A stretch of 64,000 nt of DNA from Arboricoccus pini (GCF_900187945.1 NZ_FYEH01000004.1:62001-126000), one strand, 5' to 3'; shown: positions 35,906 through 45,858, counted from the first letter of the stretch. Made by a program: numbers and translations. The notes: generated by a model not told the origin, from the letters alone.

Positions 35906-36841
35906 CTAGGCCACGATCTGCGCGATCTCGAAGACGACGATATCCGTGCCACCCCGCTCCTTGATCCGGCGGATGATGTCGGGCAGCTCGGCCCGGGGCA
36001 CGGCCGACTTCACTGCGAATCCGATGTCGCCATGCAAGGGGGCCATGGTCGGCTCGCGCATGCAGGGCACGACGGCAATGACGCTCTCGAGGTCCGCCCG
36101 ACCGACATTGAACTCAACCATGACACGCTTGCGCGCATCGAGGACGGACTGCAGCAGCAAGACGAAATGCTCCACCGTCCGTCGCTTCACGGCATCTTCC
36201 ATGGCGCGGGGATGCGCATAGAGCCGGGTCGAGCTCGTCATCACCTCGTCGATGATCGTCAGCCCGTTGGCCTTCAAGGTCGCGCCGGTCGCCGTGTTGT
36301 CGACGATGCAGTCCGCGTCCTCGGGTGGGAAGACCTCGGTTGCGCCGTAAGAGCGGACGACGCGGGCGTCGTACCCGGCACGCTCGATCCAGCCGTGCGT
36401 CAGACGTTCATATTCGGTGGCGACCCTGAAGGGGCGCTTGGGCAGCCGGCCATTCTCCAGGAACTCCGTCGAGGCGGCGCAGACGATGCGTACGGGATCG
36501 AGACCGGTATCCAGGAGCTGGACCAGCTCGACTTCCTTCTCGGCAACCCAGTCCGCGCCGGCAAAGCCGATGTCGCGGGAGCCCGCATGCAGCATCTCAA
36601 CGATGTTCTGTGGCTTCAGGATCTTGGCCTCAAAACCTTCCAGAGAAAGCCTCGGTCGATACCCACGACGATCGAAGGTGAGGTTGATGCCGGCATCGCG
36701 TAGAAGTTTGAGGATGTTCTCCTGCATACGCCCCTTGGGCAGGGCCAGATGCACGAGGCCATTGGCGTGGCCGGCATGCGGCCCCCCATCGGCAATGGTC
36801 CTGGGCCCTGACACTGGCAAAGAAGCGGCGCTCACGTCCAT
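35906..36841 (-). CDS. hisG: ATP phosphoribosyltransferase, long form
   Basis: A 311-residue first enzyme of histidine synthesis. The N-terminal catalytic domain has HLALPKGRMQENIL and the PRPP-loop region ADCIVDNTATGATLKANGL; the last ~80 residues (ESVIAVVPCMREPTMAPLHG to the end) form the PII-like regulatory domain of long-form HisG, giving histidine feedback control without HisZ. ATG 36841 gives MDVSAASLPVSGPRT; the much longer frame upstream runs through non-coding DNA and RTX flank. GAGGA lies just before the start. Confidence 0.94.
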   Translation of the reverse strand: MDVSAASLPVSGPRTIADGGPHAGHANGLVHLALPKGRMQENILKLLRDAGINLTFDRRGYRPRLSLEGFEAKILKPQNIVEMLHAGSRDIGFAGADWVAEKEVELVQLLDTGLDPVRIVCAASTEFLENGRLPKRPFRVATEYERLTHGWIERAGYDARVVRSYGATEVFPPEDADCIVDNTATGATLKANGLTIIDEVMTSSTRLYAHPRAMEDAVKRRTVEHFVLLLQSVLDARKRVMVEFNVGRADLESVIAVVPCMREPTMAPLHGDIGFAVKSAVPRAELPDIIRRIKERGGTDIVVFEIAQIVA

Positions 36842-37001
36842 TGATCCTCGAAAGCTGATCCGCCTCCTATAGAGAGCGGGCGACATTGAGGGCCCGGCTG
36901 GCAAGGTGCCGGTCAGGCCGTTCCGCTGGCCGGTCCGGCCGTGGATCGCGCTTATAGGGTGCGAGTCACCTCGACGTAAAGGCGACGCCGCCGGCGCTAC
37001 T

Positions 37002-40000
37002 TCAGGCGGCCTTATGCAATTCCTCCACATGCGTCGCGGTCTGCGTGGCACCGGTCTCGACCGGATGGAAGAGATCGGTGCTGGTCGAGAGCGTGTGGAC
37101 CGCCGCCGTGTCCAGGACATGGTTAATCGCCGAGACGGCGGCACTGTTGGTCGCATGGCCGCCATTCGCGGCCTCGGTGGAGACGGTCTGCGCCTGGCTC
37201 ACCTCAGCCGTACTGGGCGTGGAGCCGCTCAGAATGTCGCTGCCGGCAGGCGCGGCCGCGGCATGCGTCGCGCTCGAAGTGCCCTGGGTCGTAGTCGTGG
37301 TCAGCTGATCGCCCAGGATGTCGCTGCCGTTCCCCGTGTCCAGCGATGTCGTGGCGCTCAGAAGGGAAACCTTGGCCAGCGAGGCGACGCTGCTGGCCGG
37401 TGTCACGACGAAGTCGTGTTGGCCATCGGCCGTCTCGAGGCCGGTAATGCCGGTCGCACCGCTGCCATAGTCCTTGATGGTGGCGAACTGCTTACCGTCA
37501 TAGCTGAGTGCCAGATCATTGCCGGAGAGCGCGCTGCTGACCTTGCTCCAGGCACCGTCGAAATAGACCTTGTTGAGATCAAGGCCGCTGGTCCCGCGCG
37601 TGTCGATGATAGTGGCGATACCGGAATCGGTGCTCCGCAAATAATAGGAATCGTTGCCGGCGCCGCCCGCCAACACGTCATTGCCGCCACCACCCACGAT
37701 GACGTTGGCACCGCTGTTGCCGACCAGCAGATTGTCGTGCGCGTTGCCCCAGAGGCCAAGATTGTCGGATCCCTTGAGCAGCGCGTGGTCGATACTGGCC
37801 GAACTGACCGGCCATGCGGTGCCCACGAGGCCAGCCGGCGCCGTCCCGGTCGCCCCGGCCAGCTTGATATAGCCGGCGATGCCGAAATTCGCATTGTAGC
37901 TGACGGCATCGACACCGGTGGCGGCCGTGCCGGCGAACGCGGTGGCAAAGCTGGGCGACCAGACATGCGTGCCGGTAAAAAAGCTCGTGATGTCAGCGCT
38001 GCTGGTGGGCAGCGCCGTCGCATCGTGCGGCGCGAAGGACGAGAAGGCCTGGGTGCCGCTGCCGATGTCGATGCCGCTGAAATTCGCCTCGTGCCCGACA
38101 TAGTCCTTGATCGTGGCGATCGTCGTGCCGTCATAGGCCAGCACCATGTCGCTGCCGCCGGCGGTCGCCACCAGCTTGCTGGCATTGATCCCGGTGAGCT
38201 TGAGCAGGTTGACGCCGTCCGTATCGGTGATCGTCGCATTGCCGCCGACGCTGAGGACATAGGTGTCGTTGCCGAGGCCGCCTTTGAGCGTATCCGTGCC
38301 GCCATTGCCCGTGAGCACGTCCTGGCCGGCGCCGCCGACCAGGGTGTCGTCGCCCGTCGTGCCGGTCAGCGACTGGCTGAAGGTCGAGAGCACGCGCGTG
38401 CCCGCGCCGTCACCAAGGTCGATCCCGGCAATGGCCGATGGATGGCTCGCATAGTCGGCCATCGAGGCGATGGCCGTGCCGTCATAGAGGACGGTCAAAG
38501 CGGCACCGGTCAGGGCGATGACCAGCTTGGAGGCATCCCCGCCCGCAAGTTTCAGGACATTGCTGCCCTCGCCGTCGGTGATGGCGACCTTGCCCGAGGC
38601 ATCGAGGATATAGGTGTCGCTACCGGCCCCGCCGACGGCCTGGTCCACACCGCCCTTGCCGTCCAGGATGTCATTGCCGGGGCCGCCCACGAGGCTGTCG
38701 GAGCCGCTCGTGCCGCTCACATACTGGGCAAAGCTCGCGAACGGCTTGACACCGCCGCCGAGATCGAGCCCGGCGAAATTCTCGGTGTGCAGGCCATAAT
38801 TCTTAATCGTCGCGATCGTGCTGCCGTCATAGGAGAGGACGAGGTCATAGCCGTTCATCGCGACCAGCACCTGGCCGGCCTCGCCGCCGGGCAGGCTCAA
38901 AACATTAAGGCCCTGCTGGTCGATGATCGTGGCGTTACCGGCGCTGGAGAGCACATAGGTGTCGCTGCCGTAATCGCCGATGAGCGTATCGGTGCCGCCA
39001 TTGCCAAGAAGCGTGTCATCGCCGCTGCCGCCGGTCAGCGTCTCGTTGCCGGACGTCCCCGCGATCGCCTGGCGGAAGGTTGAGAACGCCACCGTGCCGC
39101 TGCCGAGATCGATGCCCGGAAAGCTCGCAGGCGCGCTCGCATAACCAATGATGGTCGCGATCTTGGCCCCGTCATAGAGGATGGAGAGATCACTGCCCGC
39201 GAGCGAGACCAGGATCTTGCCGGCATCGCCGCCTGCGAGCTTGAGGGTCGAGATGCCCTGCCCGTCCGTGATCGTGACAACCCCCGTCGTCGAGAGAACG
39301 TAGCTGTCCGCCCCGGCCCCGCCCTGGAGCGTGTCGCTGCCGCCCTTGCCGTCCAGGACGTCATTGCCCGCGCCGCCCTGAAGGACATCGTTGCCGGTCG
39401 TGCCCGTCAGCGTCTGGTTGAAGCTGGTGAAATTGGCGACGGTACCGCCATTGACCGTCAGGCCCGGAAACGCCGACGGATGAAGGGCATAGTCCTTGAT
39501 CGTGGCGATCTGCCGTCCGTCATAAGCGATCAGCAGATCGTCGCCGCTCGGGCTGATCATGATCTTGGCGACATCGACGAGGCTGGTCGAGGTGCCGAGC
39601 TTGAGCGTGTTGATGCCTTCCTTGTCGACGATGAGGTCGGCTGCCTGGGTCGTCGGGCTGAGGATATAGGTGTCGTTGCCGGCACCTCCCTGGAGGATGT
39701 CGCCGCCACCCAGGCCGGTTAGGGTATCATTGCCGGCATCGCCCATCAGATTGTCAGCCCCCAGGGTCCCGGTGAGCGACAGATCGCCGACCGGCGGCTT
39801 GCCGAAGCTCGAAAAGGCCACGACGCCGCTGCCGAGGTCGATGCCGGTGAAATTGGCGGCACGATCGGCGAAATCGCGGATCGTCGCGACATGCGCGTCG
39901 CCCACATAGATGTCGAGATCGCTGCTGCCCTGGACGACATAGACCGAGGAGGGCTTGAGATCGCCCAGGAGCCGGATCGTGTTCTGACCGCTCGCATCGT

Positions 40001-42296
40001 CGATGACCCAGGCCGGCGTGGCGGCGTTGCCGGCCTTGAGTATGTAGATATCGTCGCCGACACCACCTTTGAGGACCTGGCCGGTGCCGAGCTGCGTGCC
40101 GCTATCCACCTGGCCGTTCACCGCCGTGGGGTCGATGACGTCATTGCCGTCGCCGCCGGCCAGCGTCGAACCCCATTGCGAAGTGATGTACTGGCCCTCG
40201 ATCGGCGGCTTGGGGAGGCTGGCGATCGATACGACCCCGTTGCCAAGATCGATGCCGACGAAATTCGCCTCGTGGCCGACATAGTCGGAGAGCGTGGCGA
40301 TCGTCTTCTTGACCAAGGCGGCGTTGCCTGCCGGATCGGTGCGCGAGGTGTCGTAATAGGCGTAGCTGATCTCGAGGCCCGTGCCGACCAATTGCGCATA
40401 GAGGCTGGCCGTCGCCGGCAGATTGCTGATCTTGATGGTGTTCAGGCCCTGCGAATCGATGATCGTGTCGATTTCACCCCTGGTGGCGCGCGTCGCGTCC
40501 AGAAGGTAGGTGTCGTTGCCAGCCCCCCCCTGGAGCACGTCGCTGCCGCCATTGCCGTCCAGCGTGTCGTTGCCCGGTCCTCCCGAGAGCGTGTCGCTGT
40601 AGGTGGTGCCGATAACGACCCGGTCGCCGCTCGATGGGGCGGCAAAGCTCGCAAAGCTGCGGACACCCTGGCCGTCGCCAAGGTCGATGCCCGCGAAGTG
40701 GGCGGCGTTGGCGGCGTAATTGTCGATCGTCGCGATGTCGCGGCCATTATAGGCGATGACGAGATCGACGCCGCTGGCGGCGATCGTGACGCGGGCGGCA
40801 TCGCCGCCCGGGAGATAGATCGTGTTCAGGCCTTCAGTATCGAAGATGCGATCCGAGCCGTCCTCGGCCAGGCCCAGGAAAAACCCGTCATCGCCCTCGC
40901 CGCCATAGAGGACGTCATAGCCGCCACCGCCGGCCAGCACGTCGTTGCCGGCGTCGCCATAGAGATAGTCCGTGCCGGCTTCGCCATAGAGGACGTCGTT
41001 GCCGCCGCCGCCATGGACGATATCGTCACCGCCGCCAGCGGCGATCTGATTGGCGCCGTCATTGCCGTAGAGCAGATTCGCCTTGTCGTCGGCCCAGATG
41101 TCGTGATTGTCCGAGCCTTCGAGGCGGAGGTTCTCGATATCGGTCGCGACCTGTTGCGTCGCCGTGTTGAAACCGGCCGGAACTGCCGCCAGGCTGGCAC
41201 CCATCTTGAAGGTGACGGTGCCGTCGCCATAGACCGAGGATGAGAGGCTCGCGGCATTGGCCCGCCAGTCGCCGGCGATGACCAAGGTGTCGTTGCCGGC
41301 ACCGCCATTGACAAGGTCGGTCGGCCCATGACTGTAGAGGACGTCGTCGCCCTCGCCGCCATCCAGGATATTGGTGCCGGAGCCGCCATCCAGGATATCG
41401 GCGCCAGGGCCGCCATGCAGGATGTCGTTACCCTCCTCGCCGAAAAGCTGGTCGTTGCCCTCGCCACCCTCAAGCAGGTCGCGGCCCGCACCGCCATGGA
41501 TGACGTCGTTGCCGTCATCGCCATAAAGCTTGTCGTCGCCATCCTGGCCATAAATAATGTCATTGCCGACATTGCCATGGACGAGATCATCGCCGGCACC
41601 GGCATAGATGATGTCGTCGCCGGCGCCACCATCGAGATTGTCGGCGAGGTCGGTGCCATAGATAACATCGTTGCCATCGCCGCCTACCGTGACATCGCCG
41701 ATGCTCGGCCGGTTGCTGGCATCTGTCGAGCCGTCGATGGTCCCACTTGCATCGTCGAGGGCCAACGTCGTGACATCGGTGTTGGCCGAGGCTGAGAGCT
41801 TGATGCTCATGTCACCCAGATTCTCGCCGAGCGGCAAGGGCGCGAGGGAGTAGCCGGTGTCGATCACGGGCTGCGGCGCGGCCGTCCCATCCGCCTGGCC
41901 GGCGATCATGAAGCCCTGCCCCGAGGCCGTGACGTCGAGCGGCACATCGCCGGAACTGCCGACAAGGAGCGCCCCGGGGACGGCGGGAGCCAAGACAACC
42001 GGCTGGGCCGGCGCCGGAGTCGTCGACATCTCGGCACCGGCCGGGTGTGGAGAAGGCTCATGGTTCGGTGCAGCCGTACTGGCGGCCTCGCCGGCCTCGG
42101 CCGCGGCCCGCGTGGTGAACATCGCCAGGGCCACGCCCAGGAGCGAGACGCCTGCCGGTCCCATGAGATAGGGTCTGCCCGCCGACCGCCTCGGTCGCCG
42201 AGCCTGGCCGGGTGCGGCCGGCACTGTCGGCGCTGTCGGCTGTGAGGGCTCGCCGGCATCGAGGCCGGCCGACATGCTTGCACCAGACTTTGCCAT
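37002..42296 (-). CDS. Large modular RTX (haemolysin-type calcium-binding repeat) protein
   Basis: A 1764-residue acidic protein, probably exported. Residues ~1-43 are Pro/Arg-rich, followed by a hydrophobic segment (YLMGPAGVSLLGVALAMF, ~43-60) ending in Ala-rich residues. After a linker (~65-200), RTX nonapeptides GGxGxDxxx run densely at ~205-340 and again at ~420-475. About nine repeats of a 105-140 residue module follow (~475-1655), each of RTX units plus a beta segment of the form LKLxGGDAxKxxVxxxGxDLxxxYDG, IATIxDY and GIDLGxG. The segment resembles the haemolysin-type calcium-binding related domain (HCBP_related). No enzymatic domain is seen. The Ser/Thr/Ala-rich C terminus could hold a type I secretion signal; no T1SS genes are adjacent. 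Confidence 0.88.
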   Translation of the reverse strand: MAKSGASMSAGLDAGEPSQPTAPTVPAAPGQARRPRRSAGRPYLMGPAGVSLLGVALAMFTTRAAAEAGEAASTAAPNHEPSPHPAGAEMSTTPAPAQPVVLAPAVPGALLVGSSGDVPLDVTASGQGFMIAGQADGTAAPQPVIDTGYSLAPLPLGENLGDMSIKLSASANTDVTTLALDDASGTIDGSTDASNRPSIGDVTVGGDGNDVIYGTDLADNLDGGAGDDIIYAGAGDDLVHGNVGNDIIYGQDGDDKLYGDDGNDVIHGGAGRDLLEGGEGNDQLFGEEGNDILHGGPGADILDGGSGTNILDGGEGDDVLYSHGPTDLVNGGAGNDTLVIAGDWRANAASLSSSVYGDGTVTFKMGASLAAVPAGFNTATQQVATDIENLRLEGSDNHDIWADDKANLLYGNDGANQIAAGGGDDIVHGGGGNDVLYGEAGTDYLYGDAGNDVLAGGGGYDVLYGGEGDDGFFLGLAEDGSDRIFDTEGLNTIYLPGGDAARVTIAASGVDLVIAYNGRDIATIDNYAANAAHFAGIDLGDGQGVRSFASFAAPSSGDRVVIGTTYSDTLSGGPGNDTLDGNGGSDVLQGGAGNDTYLLDATRATRGEIDTIIDSQGLNTIKISNLPATASLYAQLVGTGLEISYAYYDTSRTDPAGNAALVKKTIATLSDYVGHEANFVGIDLGNGVVSIASLPKPPIEGQYITSQWGSTLAGGDGNDVIDPTAVNGQVDSGTQLGTGQVLKGGVGDDIYILKAGNAATPAWVIDDASGQNTIRLLGDLKPSSVYVVQGSSDLDIYVGDAHVATIRDFADRAANFTGIDLGSGVVAFSSFGKPPVGDLSLTGTLGADNLMGDAGNDTLTGLGGGDILQGGAGNDTYILSPTTQAADLIVDKEGINTLKLGTSTSLVDVAKIMISPSGDDLLIAYDGRQIATIKDYALHPSAFPGLTVNGGTVANFTSFNQTLTGTTGNDVLQGGAGNDVLDGKGGSDTLQGGAGADSYVLSTTGVVTITDGQGISTLKLAGGDAGKILVSLAGSDLSILYDGAKIATIIGYASAPASFPGIDLGSGTVAFSTFRQAIAGTSGNETLTGGSGDDTLLGNGGTDTLIGDYGSDTYVLSSAGNATIIDQQGLNVLSLPGGEAGQVLVAMNGYDLVLSYDGSTIATIKNYGLHTENFAGLDLGGGVKPFASFAQYVSGTSGSDSLVGGPGNDILDGKGGVDQAVGGAGSDTYILDASGKVAITDGEGSNVLKLAGGDASKLVIALTGAALTVLYDGTAIASMADYASHPSAIAGIDLGDGAGTRVLSTFSQSLTGTTGDDTLVGGAGQDVLTGNGGTDTLKGGLGNDTYVLSVGGNATITDTDGVNLLKLTGINASKLVATAGGSDMVLAYDGTTIATIKDYVGHEANFSGIDIGSGTQAFSSFAPHDATALPTSSADITSFFTGTHVWSPSFATAFAGTAATGVDAVSYNANFGIAGYIKLAGATGTAPAGLVGTAWPVSSASIDHALLKGSDNLGLWGNAHDNLLVGNSGANVIVGGGGNDVLAGGAGNDSYYLRSTDSGIATIIDTRGTSGLDLNKVYFDGAWSKVSSALSGNDLALSYDGKQFATIKDYGSGATGITGLETADGQHDFVVTPASSVASLAKVSLLSATTSLDTGNGSDILGDQLTTTTTQGTSSATHAAAAPAGSDILSGSTPSTAEVSQAQTVSTEAANGGHATNSAAVSAINHVLDTAAVHTLSTSTDLFHPVETGATQTATHVEELHKAA
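37400..40880 (-). repeat. Coding repeats inside the RTX gene
   Basis: The segment encoding IATIxDY recurs near 40724, 40291, 39883, 39496, 39148, 38812, 38463, 38104 and 37471, giving spacings of about 433, 408, 387, 348, 336, 349, 359 and 633 bp. Copies 5 to 8 are the most regular. Sequence drift between copies shows they are not a recent expansion; the last spacing holds a separate insertion of ~90 residues. Confidence 0.85.
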
Positions 42297-42608
42297 TTAC
42301 CTACCAACCTCTGCTGGACTTGATAAATCCTGCTGTTCCGTCATTCGGCATCGGGCGGCTGGAGCGCTGCGGAATGCGAAGCATTAACTATCTTCGGGAT
42401 TGTCGCCCTCTAGCTTTCTCAACCTATGATAGCAATAAAATTAATTTTTTTGACGAGTACGGGAAACCGATGCGTGCGGGTTGCGACAATCCTGCCGGCC
42501 AAGTCTGCCGGCTGAACGGACCGGGTATGAGGGCTGGACGGGACAAAGGCGGACAGGATGGCCGTCCATGTGCGAGGATGCGGGCCCCGAACCGGATGGA
42601 TCGCTTCG
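42297..42608. promoter_or_regulatory. Divergent region between the RTX gene and cobO
   Basis: 312 bp with an AT-rich core at 42425-42450 and, on the plus strand, TTGACG at 42450-42455 as a possible -35 for cobO (no good -10 seen). I looked for cobalamin riboswitch features before cobO and found none. Confidence 0.4.
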
Positions 42609-43217
42609 ATGACGCTTGAGGAGGCCGATGATCTGCATCGGCAAAAAAAGGCCAAGATCGCGGCCGCTAAGGAAAAGCTCTATGCCGACAAGGTGATCGA
42701 GAAAGGCCTGTTGATCGTCCATACCGGGACGGGCAAGGGCAAGAGCACGGCTGCCTGGGGAATGGCGATGCGCTGCCTGGGCCATGGGCTCAAGCTGGGC
42801 GTCGTGCAGTTCGGCAAGGGCAGCCGCGATTCGGGCGAGCGCGCGCTCTTCACGCGCTTTCCCGACCTCGTCCGCCTCGTCGCCGTGGGCGAAGGCTTCA
42901 CCTGGGAGACGCAGGACAAGGCGGCAGACATCGCAGCCGCGAAGGAGGCCTTCGCCGCTGCTTGCGCCATGCTGCAGGATCCGAGCTTCCACATGGTGAT
43001 CCTGGACGAGCTCAACATCACGCTCCGCTACGAATATCTGCCCCTGGACGAGGTGCTGGCAGCGCTGCGAAGCCGCCATCCCGCCTGTCACGCCGTCGTC
43101 ACCGGGCGCAATGCCAGGCCCGAATTGATCGAGATGGCCGATCTCGCCACCGAGATGACCCTCTTGAAGCATCCCTTTCGCGACGGCGTGAAGGCGCAGA
43201 TCGGCGTCGAGTTCTGA
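42609..43217 (+). CDS. cobO: Cob(I)yrinic acid a,c-diamide adenosyltransferase
   Basis: A 202-residue CobA/CobO/BtuR-type adenosyltransferase placing the adenosyl ligand on cobalt. An N-terminal polar helix precedes the P-loop [19 protein letters not shown]; further family motifs are [22 protein letters not shown] and [20 protein letters not shown] 42609 gives [16 protein letters not shown]. The stop overlaps the cobQ start (TGATG), so adenosylation and amidation steps are coupled. Confidence 0.95.
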   Translation: MTLEEADDLHRQKKAKIAAAKEKLYADKVIEKGLLIVHTGTGKGKSTAAWGMAMRCLGHGLKLGVVQFGKGSRDSGERALFTRFPDLVRLVAVGEGFTWETQDKAADIAAAKEAFAAACAMLQDPSFHMVILDELNITLRYEYLPLDEVLAALRSRHPACHAVVTGRNARPELIEMADLATEMTLLKHPFRDGVKAQIGVEF

Positions 43218-44701
43218 TGCGCCCCCGGGGTTTGATGATCCAGGGCACCTCCTCCAACGCCGGCAAGTCGCTGCTGGTGGCAGGGCTGGCGCGCGCCTTC
43301 ACCTTGCGCGGCCTGAACGTGCGCCCCTTCAAGCCGCAAAATATGAGCAACAACGCCGCCGCTACCTTGGAGGGTGCCGAGATCGGCAGGGCACAGGCCC
43401 TGCAGGCCAGGGCCGCCAAGGTCGCCCCGCACGCGGACATGAACCCGGTCCTCCTGAAGCCCGAGAGCGAGCGCGGCTCACAGCTCGTCCTCCAGGGCAA
43501 GGTGGTGGGCCGGTTCGATGCGCTGGCCTATCAGGCGAAGAAGGCCTCGCTCCTGCCAGCCGTGCTGGAAAGCTTTCATCGCCTGGCACGATCAGCCGAC
43601 CTCGTCCTCGTCGAGGGTGCGGGCAGCCCGGCCGAGATCAATCTGCGCGGCGGCGACATTGCCAATATGGGCTTTGCCCAAGCGGCCGCCCTACCCGTCA
43701 TCCTGCTGGGCGACATCGAGCGCGGCGGCGTCCTGGCTCAACTGGTGGGCACGGTGGCCCTCCTCGAGCCGGCCGATCGCGCCTGCCTCGTCGGCTGGAT
43801 CGTCAACAAGTTTCGTGGCGATCCCACGCTCTTTGCCAGCGCCGTGCCGATCATCGAGGGCCATACCGGCCTGCCCGGCCTGGGAGTCGTTGCCTGGTGT
43901 GACGCCGCTGCCGATCTGCCCAAGGAGGATGCCCTGGGGCTGGACGAGCTGGCGATCGGCCGCAAGACAGGGGCGAGGCTGCGCATCGCCGTCCTCCGCC
44001 TGCCCCGCATCGCCAATTTCGACGATATCGAGCCCTTGGCGATGGAAGAGGCCGTCGACCTGCGGATCCTCGATCCCGGCCAGGCTTTGCCCGGCGACAT
44101 CGATCTCGTCATCCTGCCCGGCAGCAAGTCGACGCGTGGCGACCTGGCCGCCTTGCGCCGGGCCGGATGGGATATCGATATCAAGGCGCATCATCGACGG
44201 GGCGGCCACGTGCTCGGGCTATGCGGCGGCTACCAGATGCTGGGCAGGACGATCGCCGATCCGCTCGGGCTCGAGGGGCCGGCCGGCAGTGATCCTGGTC
44301 TCGGGCTCCTGGCGATCGACACGGTCCTGGAGGCCACGAAGACCGTGATGCCACGCCAGGCACTGGATGCAGAGGACGGCACACCGCTGCAAGGCTACGA
44401 GATCCATCTGGGGTCCAGCAACGGACCCGATCGCGACCGGCCCATGCTCGTCCTCGAAGGTCGCCCCGAAGGGGCGCGATCGGCGGATGGGCGCGTCTTT
44501 GGCACGTATCTGCACGGCCTTTTCGCCAATGACCGTTTCCGCGCGCGCTGGCTCCAGCGGCTGGCCAAGGGCAGCGCGTCCGAACTCGCCTACGAGGCGC
44601 GCGTGGAGGCTGCCCTCGATGGGCTGGCCGCCCATCTCGAGCGGCATCTCGACCTCGACAGGCTGCTGGCACTGGCCAGCCCCATTCAGCAAAATTCTTG
44701 A
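43217..44701 (+). CDS. cobQ: Cobyric acid synthase
   Basis: A 494-residue glutamine-dependent amidase that amidates side chains of adenosylcobyrinate a,c-diamide. The N-terminal dethiobiotin-synthetase-like domain has [31 protein letters not shown] and [13 protein letters not shown]; the C-terminal glutaminase domain has nucleophile Cys in [12 protein letters not shown] and His in GTYLHGLF. The much longer frame back to 42962 lies inside cobO and is rejected; ATG 43217 starts on the last base of the cobO stop. Ends 42 bp before convergent cobD. Confidence 0.96.
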   Translation: MRPRGLMIQGTSSNAGKSLLVAGLARAFTLRGLNVRPFKPQNMSNNAAATLEGAEIGRAQALQARAAKVAPHADMNPVLLKPESERGSQLVLQGKVVGRFDALAYQAKKASLLPAVLESFHRLARSADLVLVEGAGSPAEINLRGGDIANMGFAQAAALPVILLGDIERGGVLAQLVGTVALLEPADRACLVGWIVNKFRGDPTLFASAVPIIEGHTGLPGLGVVAWCDAAADLPKEDALGLDELAIGRKTGARLRIAVLRLPRIANFDDIEPLAMEEAVDLRILDPGQALPGDIDLVILPGSKSTRGDLAALRRAGWDIDIKAHHRRGGHVLGLCGGYQMLGRTIADPLGLEGPAGSDPGLGLLAIDTVLEATKTVMPRQALDAEDGTPLQGYEIHLGSSNGPDRDRPMLVLEGRPEGARSADGRVFGTYLHGLFANDRFRARWLQRLAKGSASELAYEARVEAALDGLAAHLERHLDLDRLLALASPIQQNS

Positions 44702-44743
44702 TGCATGCGTGAACGGTCAAATATCAATTTATTTGATTGGTTA

Positions 44744-45736
44744 TTAAGCCGCTGAATTACCAAGAAAAAACAGTATAGCAGCCAGCCCCAACAGGGCAGC
44801 GATCAGGATCAGATAGGCATTGCGGCAGAGGCGAATGGCCCGCTCGATGTCCCCCGGACCGACGTCTGGCGACCCCTCGCCCATCCACCCGTCGACCTCC
44901 ATGCTGCCGTGATAGACGCGCGGGCCGGCCAGCCTGAGGTCGAGCGCCCCTGCGACGGCGGCCTCGGGCCAGCCAGCATTGGGCGAGCGATGCAGGCCGG
45001 CCGTTCGCCGCATGCTTTGCCATGCAGCGTGAAAGCGCCCGCTCAGGAGGCCGCTGACAGCAATCAGGGCGCCGCTGAGTCGAGCAGGCACGAGGTTCAG
45101 ATGATCGTCCAGCCGAGCCGCGGCCCACCCGCAATGAAGATATCGCCGGCTCCGGTGGCCGATCATGCTGTCGGCCGTGTTGACGGCCTTATAGAGAAGG
45201 AGTCCGGGTAGGCCCAGGAGCAGGGCATAGAAGATCGGCGCCACGACGCCGTCGGAAAAATTCTCCGCCAGCGATTCGACCGCGGCCCGGCCGACTCCCG
45301 CCGCGTCGAGCGCCTCGGGGTCGCGACCGACGATGGCGCTCACCGCCCGCCTTCCCTCCGGCAGCCCCTGCAGGAGCCCGCGCCGCACGGCCTCGACATG
45401 CCGGACGAGGCTCCGCCAGGCAATAAGCGTCGCCATCAGGCAGCCCTCGACGATCCAGCCGGACGACCATCCAGCCAGCCCCGCATGGACGAGGCCGCCG
45501 ACCAGCACGCAAGTCGACAGGAGAAGACAGAGCGCCAGGACGCCCGCCAATCGCTGCCGGCCAGGCGAGCGCTCAGGGTCGAAGAGGCGCTGATCCAGCC
45601 AGCCTATCAATCGGCCCAGAAGCACGACCGGATGCGGGAGACGACGCCAGAGCCAGGCGGGCTCCCCCAGTAGGGCGTCGAGGCCGATCGCCAACAGGAG
45701 AGCCAGAAGGCTCGTCAGAGGATCGGCCAGCAGCAT
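44744..45736 (-). CDS. cobD: Adenosylcobinamide-phosphate synthase (CobD/CbiB)
   Basis: A 330-residue membrane enzyme attaching aminopropanol (phosphate) to cobyric acid. It has several hydrophobic segments and the family motifs DALLGEPAWLWRRLPHPVVL, the SAIVGRD region, AVESLAENFSDGVVAPIF and KAVNTADSMIGHRSRRY. It converges on cobQ with 42 bp between; this short gap has only a weak AT-rich inverted repeat. Gene naming follows the aerobic-pathway symbol; the same protein is CbiB in anaerobic-pathway nomenclature. Confidence 0.95.
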   Translation of the reverse strand: MLLADPLTSLLALLLAIGLDALLGEPAWLWRRLPHPVVLLGRLIGWLDQRLFDPERSPGRQRLAGVLALCLLLSTCVLVGGLVHAGLAGWSSGWIVEGCLMATLIAWRSLVRHVEAVRRGLLQGLPEGRRAVSAIVGRDPEALDAAGVGRAAVESLAENFSDGVVAPIFYALLLGLPGLLLYKAVNTADSMIGHRSRRYLHCGWAAARLDDHLNLVPARLSGALIAVSGLLSGRFHAAWQSMRRTAGLHRSPNAGWPEAAVAGALDLRLAGPRVYHGSMEVDGWMGEGSPDVGPGDIERAIRLCRNAYLILIAALLGLAAILFFLGNSAA

Positions 45737-45750
45737 CGACGGATGGTCTC

Positions 45751-45810
45751 GTCAAAATAGCGGGCATGCGAACCCGCATTGTCAAAATACCCGGCATCCC
45801 GGCCGGATGC
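45751..45810. repeat. Two imperfect 30-bp direct repeats upstream of cobD
   Basis: GTCAAAATAGCGGGCAT (45751-45767) and GTCAAAATACCCGGCAT (45781-45797) differ at two positions and are exactly 30 bp apart. Each is followed by or contains a small inverted repeat (GCGGG/CCCGC; GCATCC/GGATGC). They lie 15-75 bp upstream of the cobD start and may be operator half-sites. Confidence 0.45.
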
Positions 45811-45829
45811 ACCCAACGCCGGAACATGG

Positions 45830-45858
45830 AAAAGCCGCGCCCTTGAGGCGCGGCTTTT
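45830..45858. terminator. Bidirectional intrinsic terminator
   Basis: A perfect 12-bp inverted repeat, AAAAGCCGCGCC / GGCGCGGCTTTT, around a five-base loop, with A-tract on one side and T-tract on the other. It ends the NDUFA12 transcript (minus strand) 42 bp after its stop and insulates cobD. Confidence 0.85.

Noticed and set aside
36906-39083. 725-codon open frame on the plus strand, with further ones at 39891-41243
   Set aside because: Antisense of the RTX repeats; the repetitiveness is inherited from the real gene.
37400-41700. CRISPR-like regular repetition
   Set aside because: The repetition is protein-coding RTX and module repeats with codon-level variation, not identical repeats with unique spacers.
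42297-42608. Cobalamin riboswitch before cobO
   Set aside because: The conserved B12-box and GCTGCCCCCGC-like core were looked for and not found.
42962-43216. N-terminal extension of cobQ
   Set aside because: Lies inside cobO in another frame; the P-loop domain begins immediately after ATG 43217.
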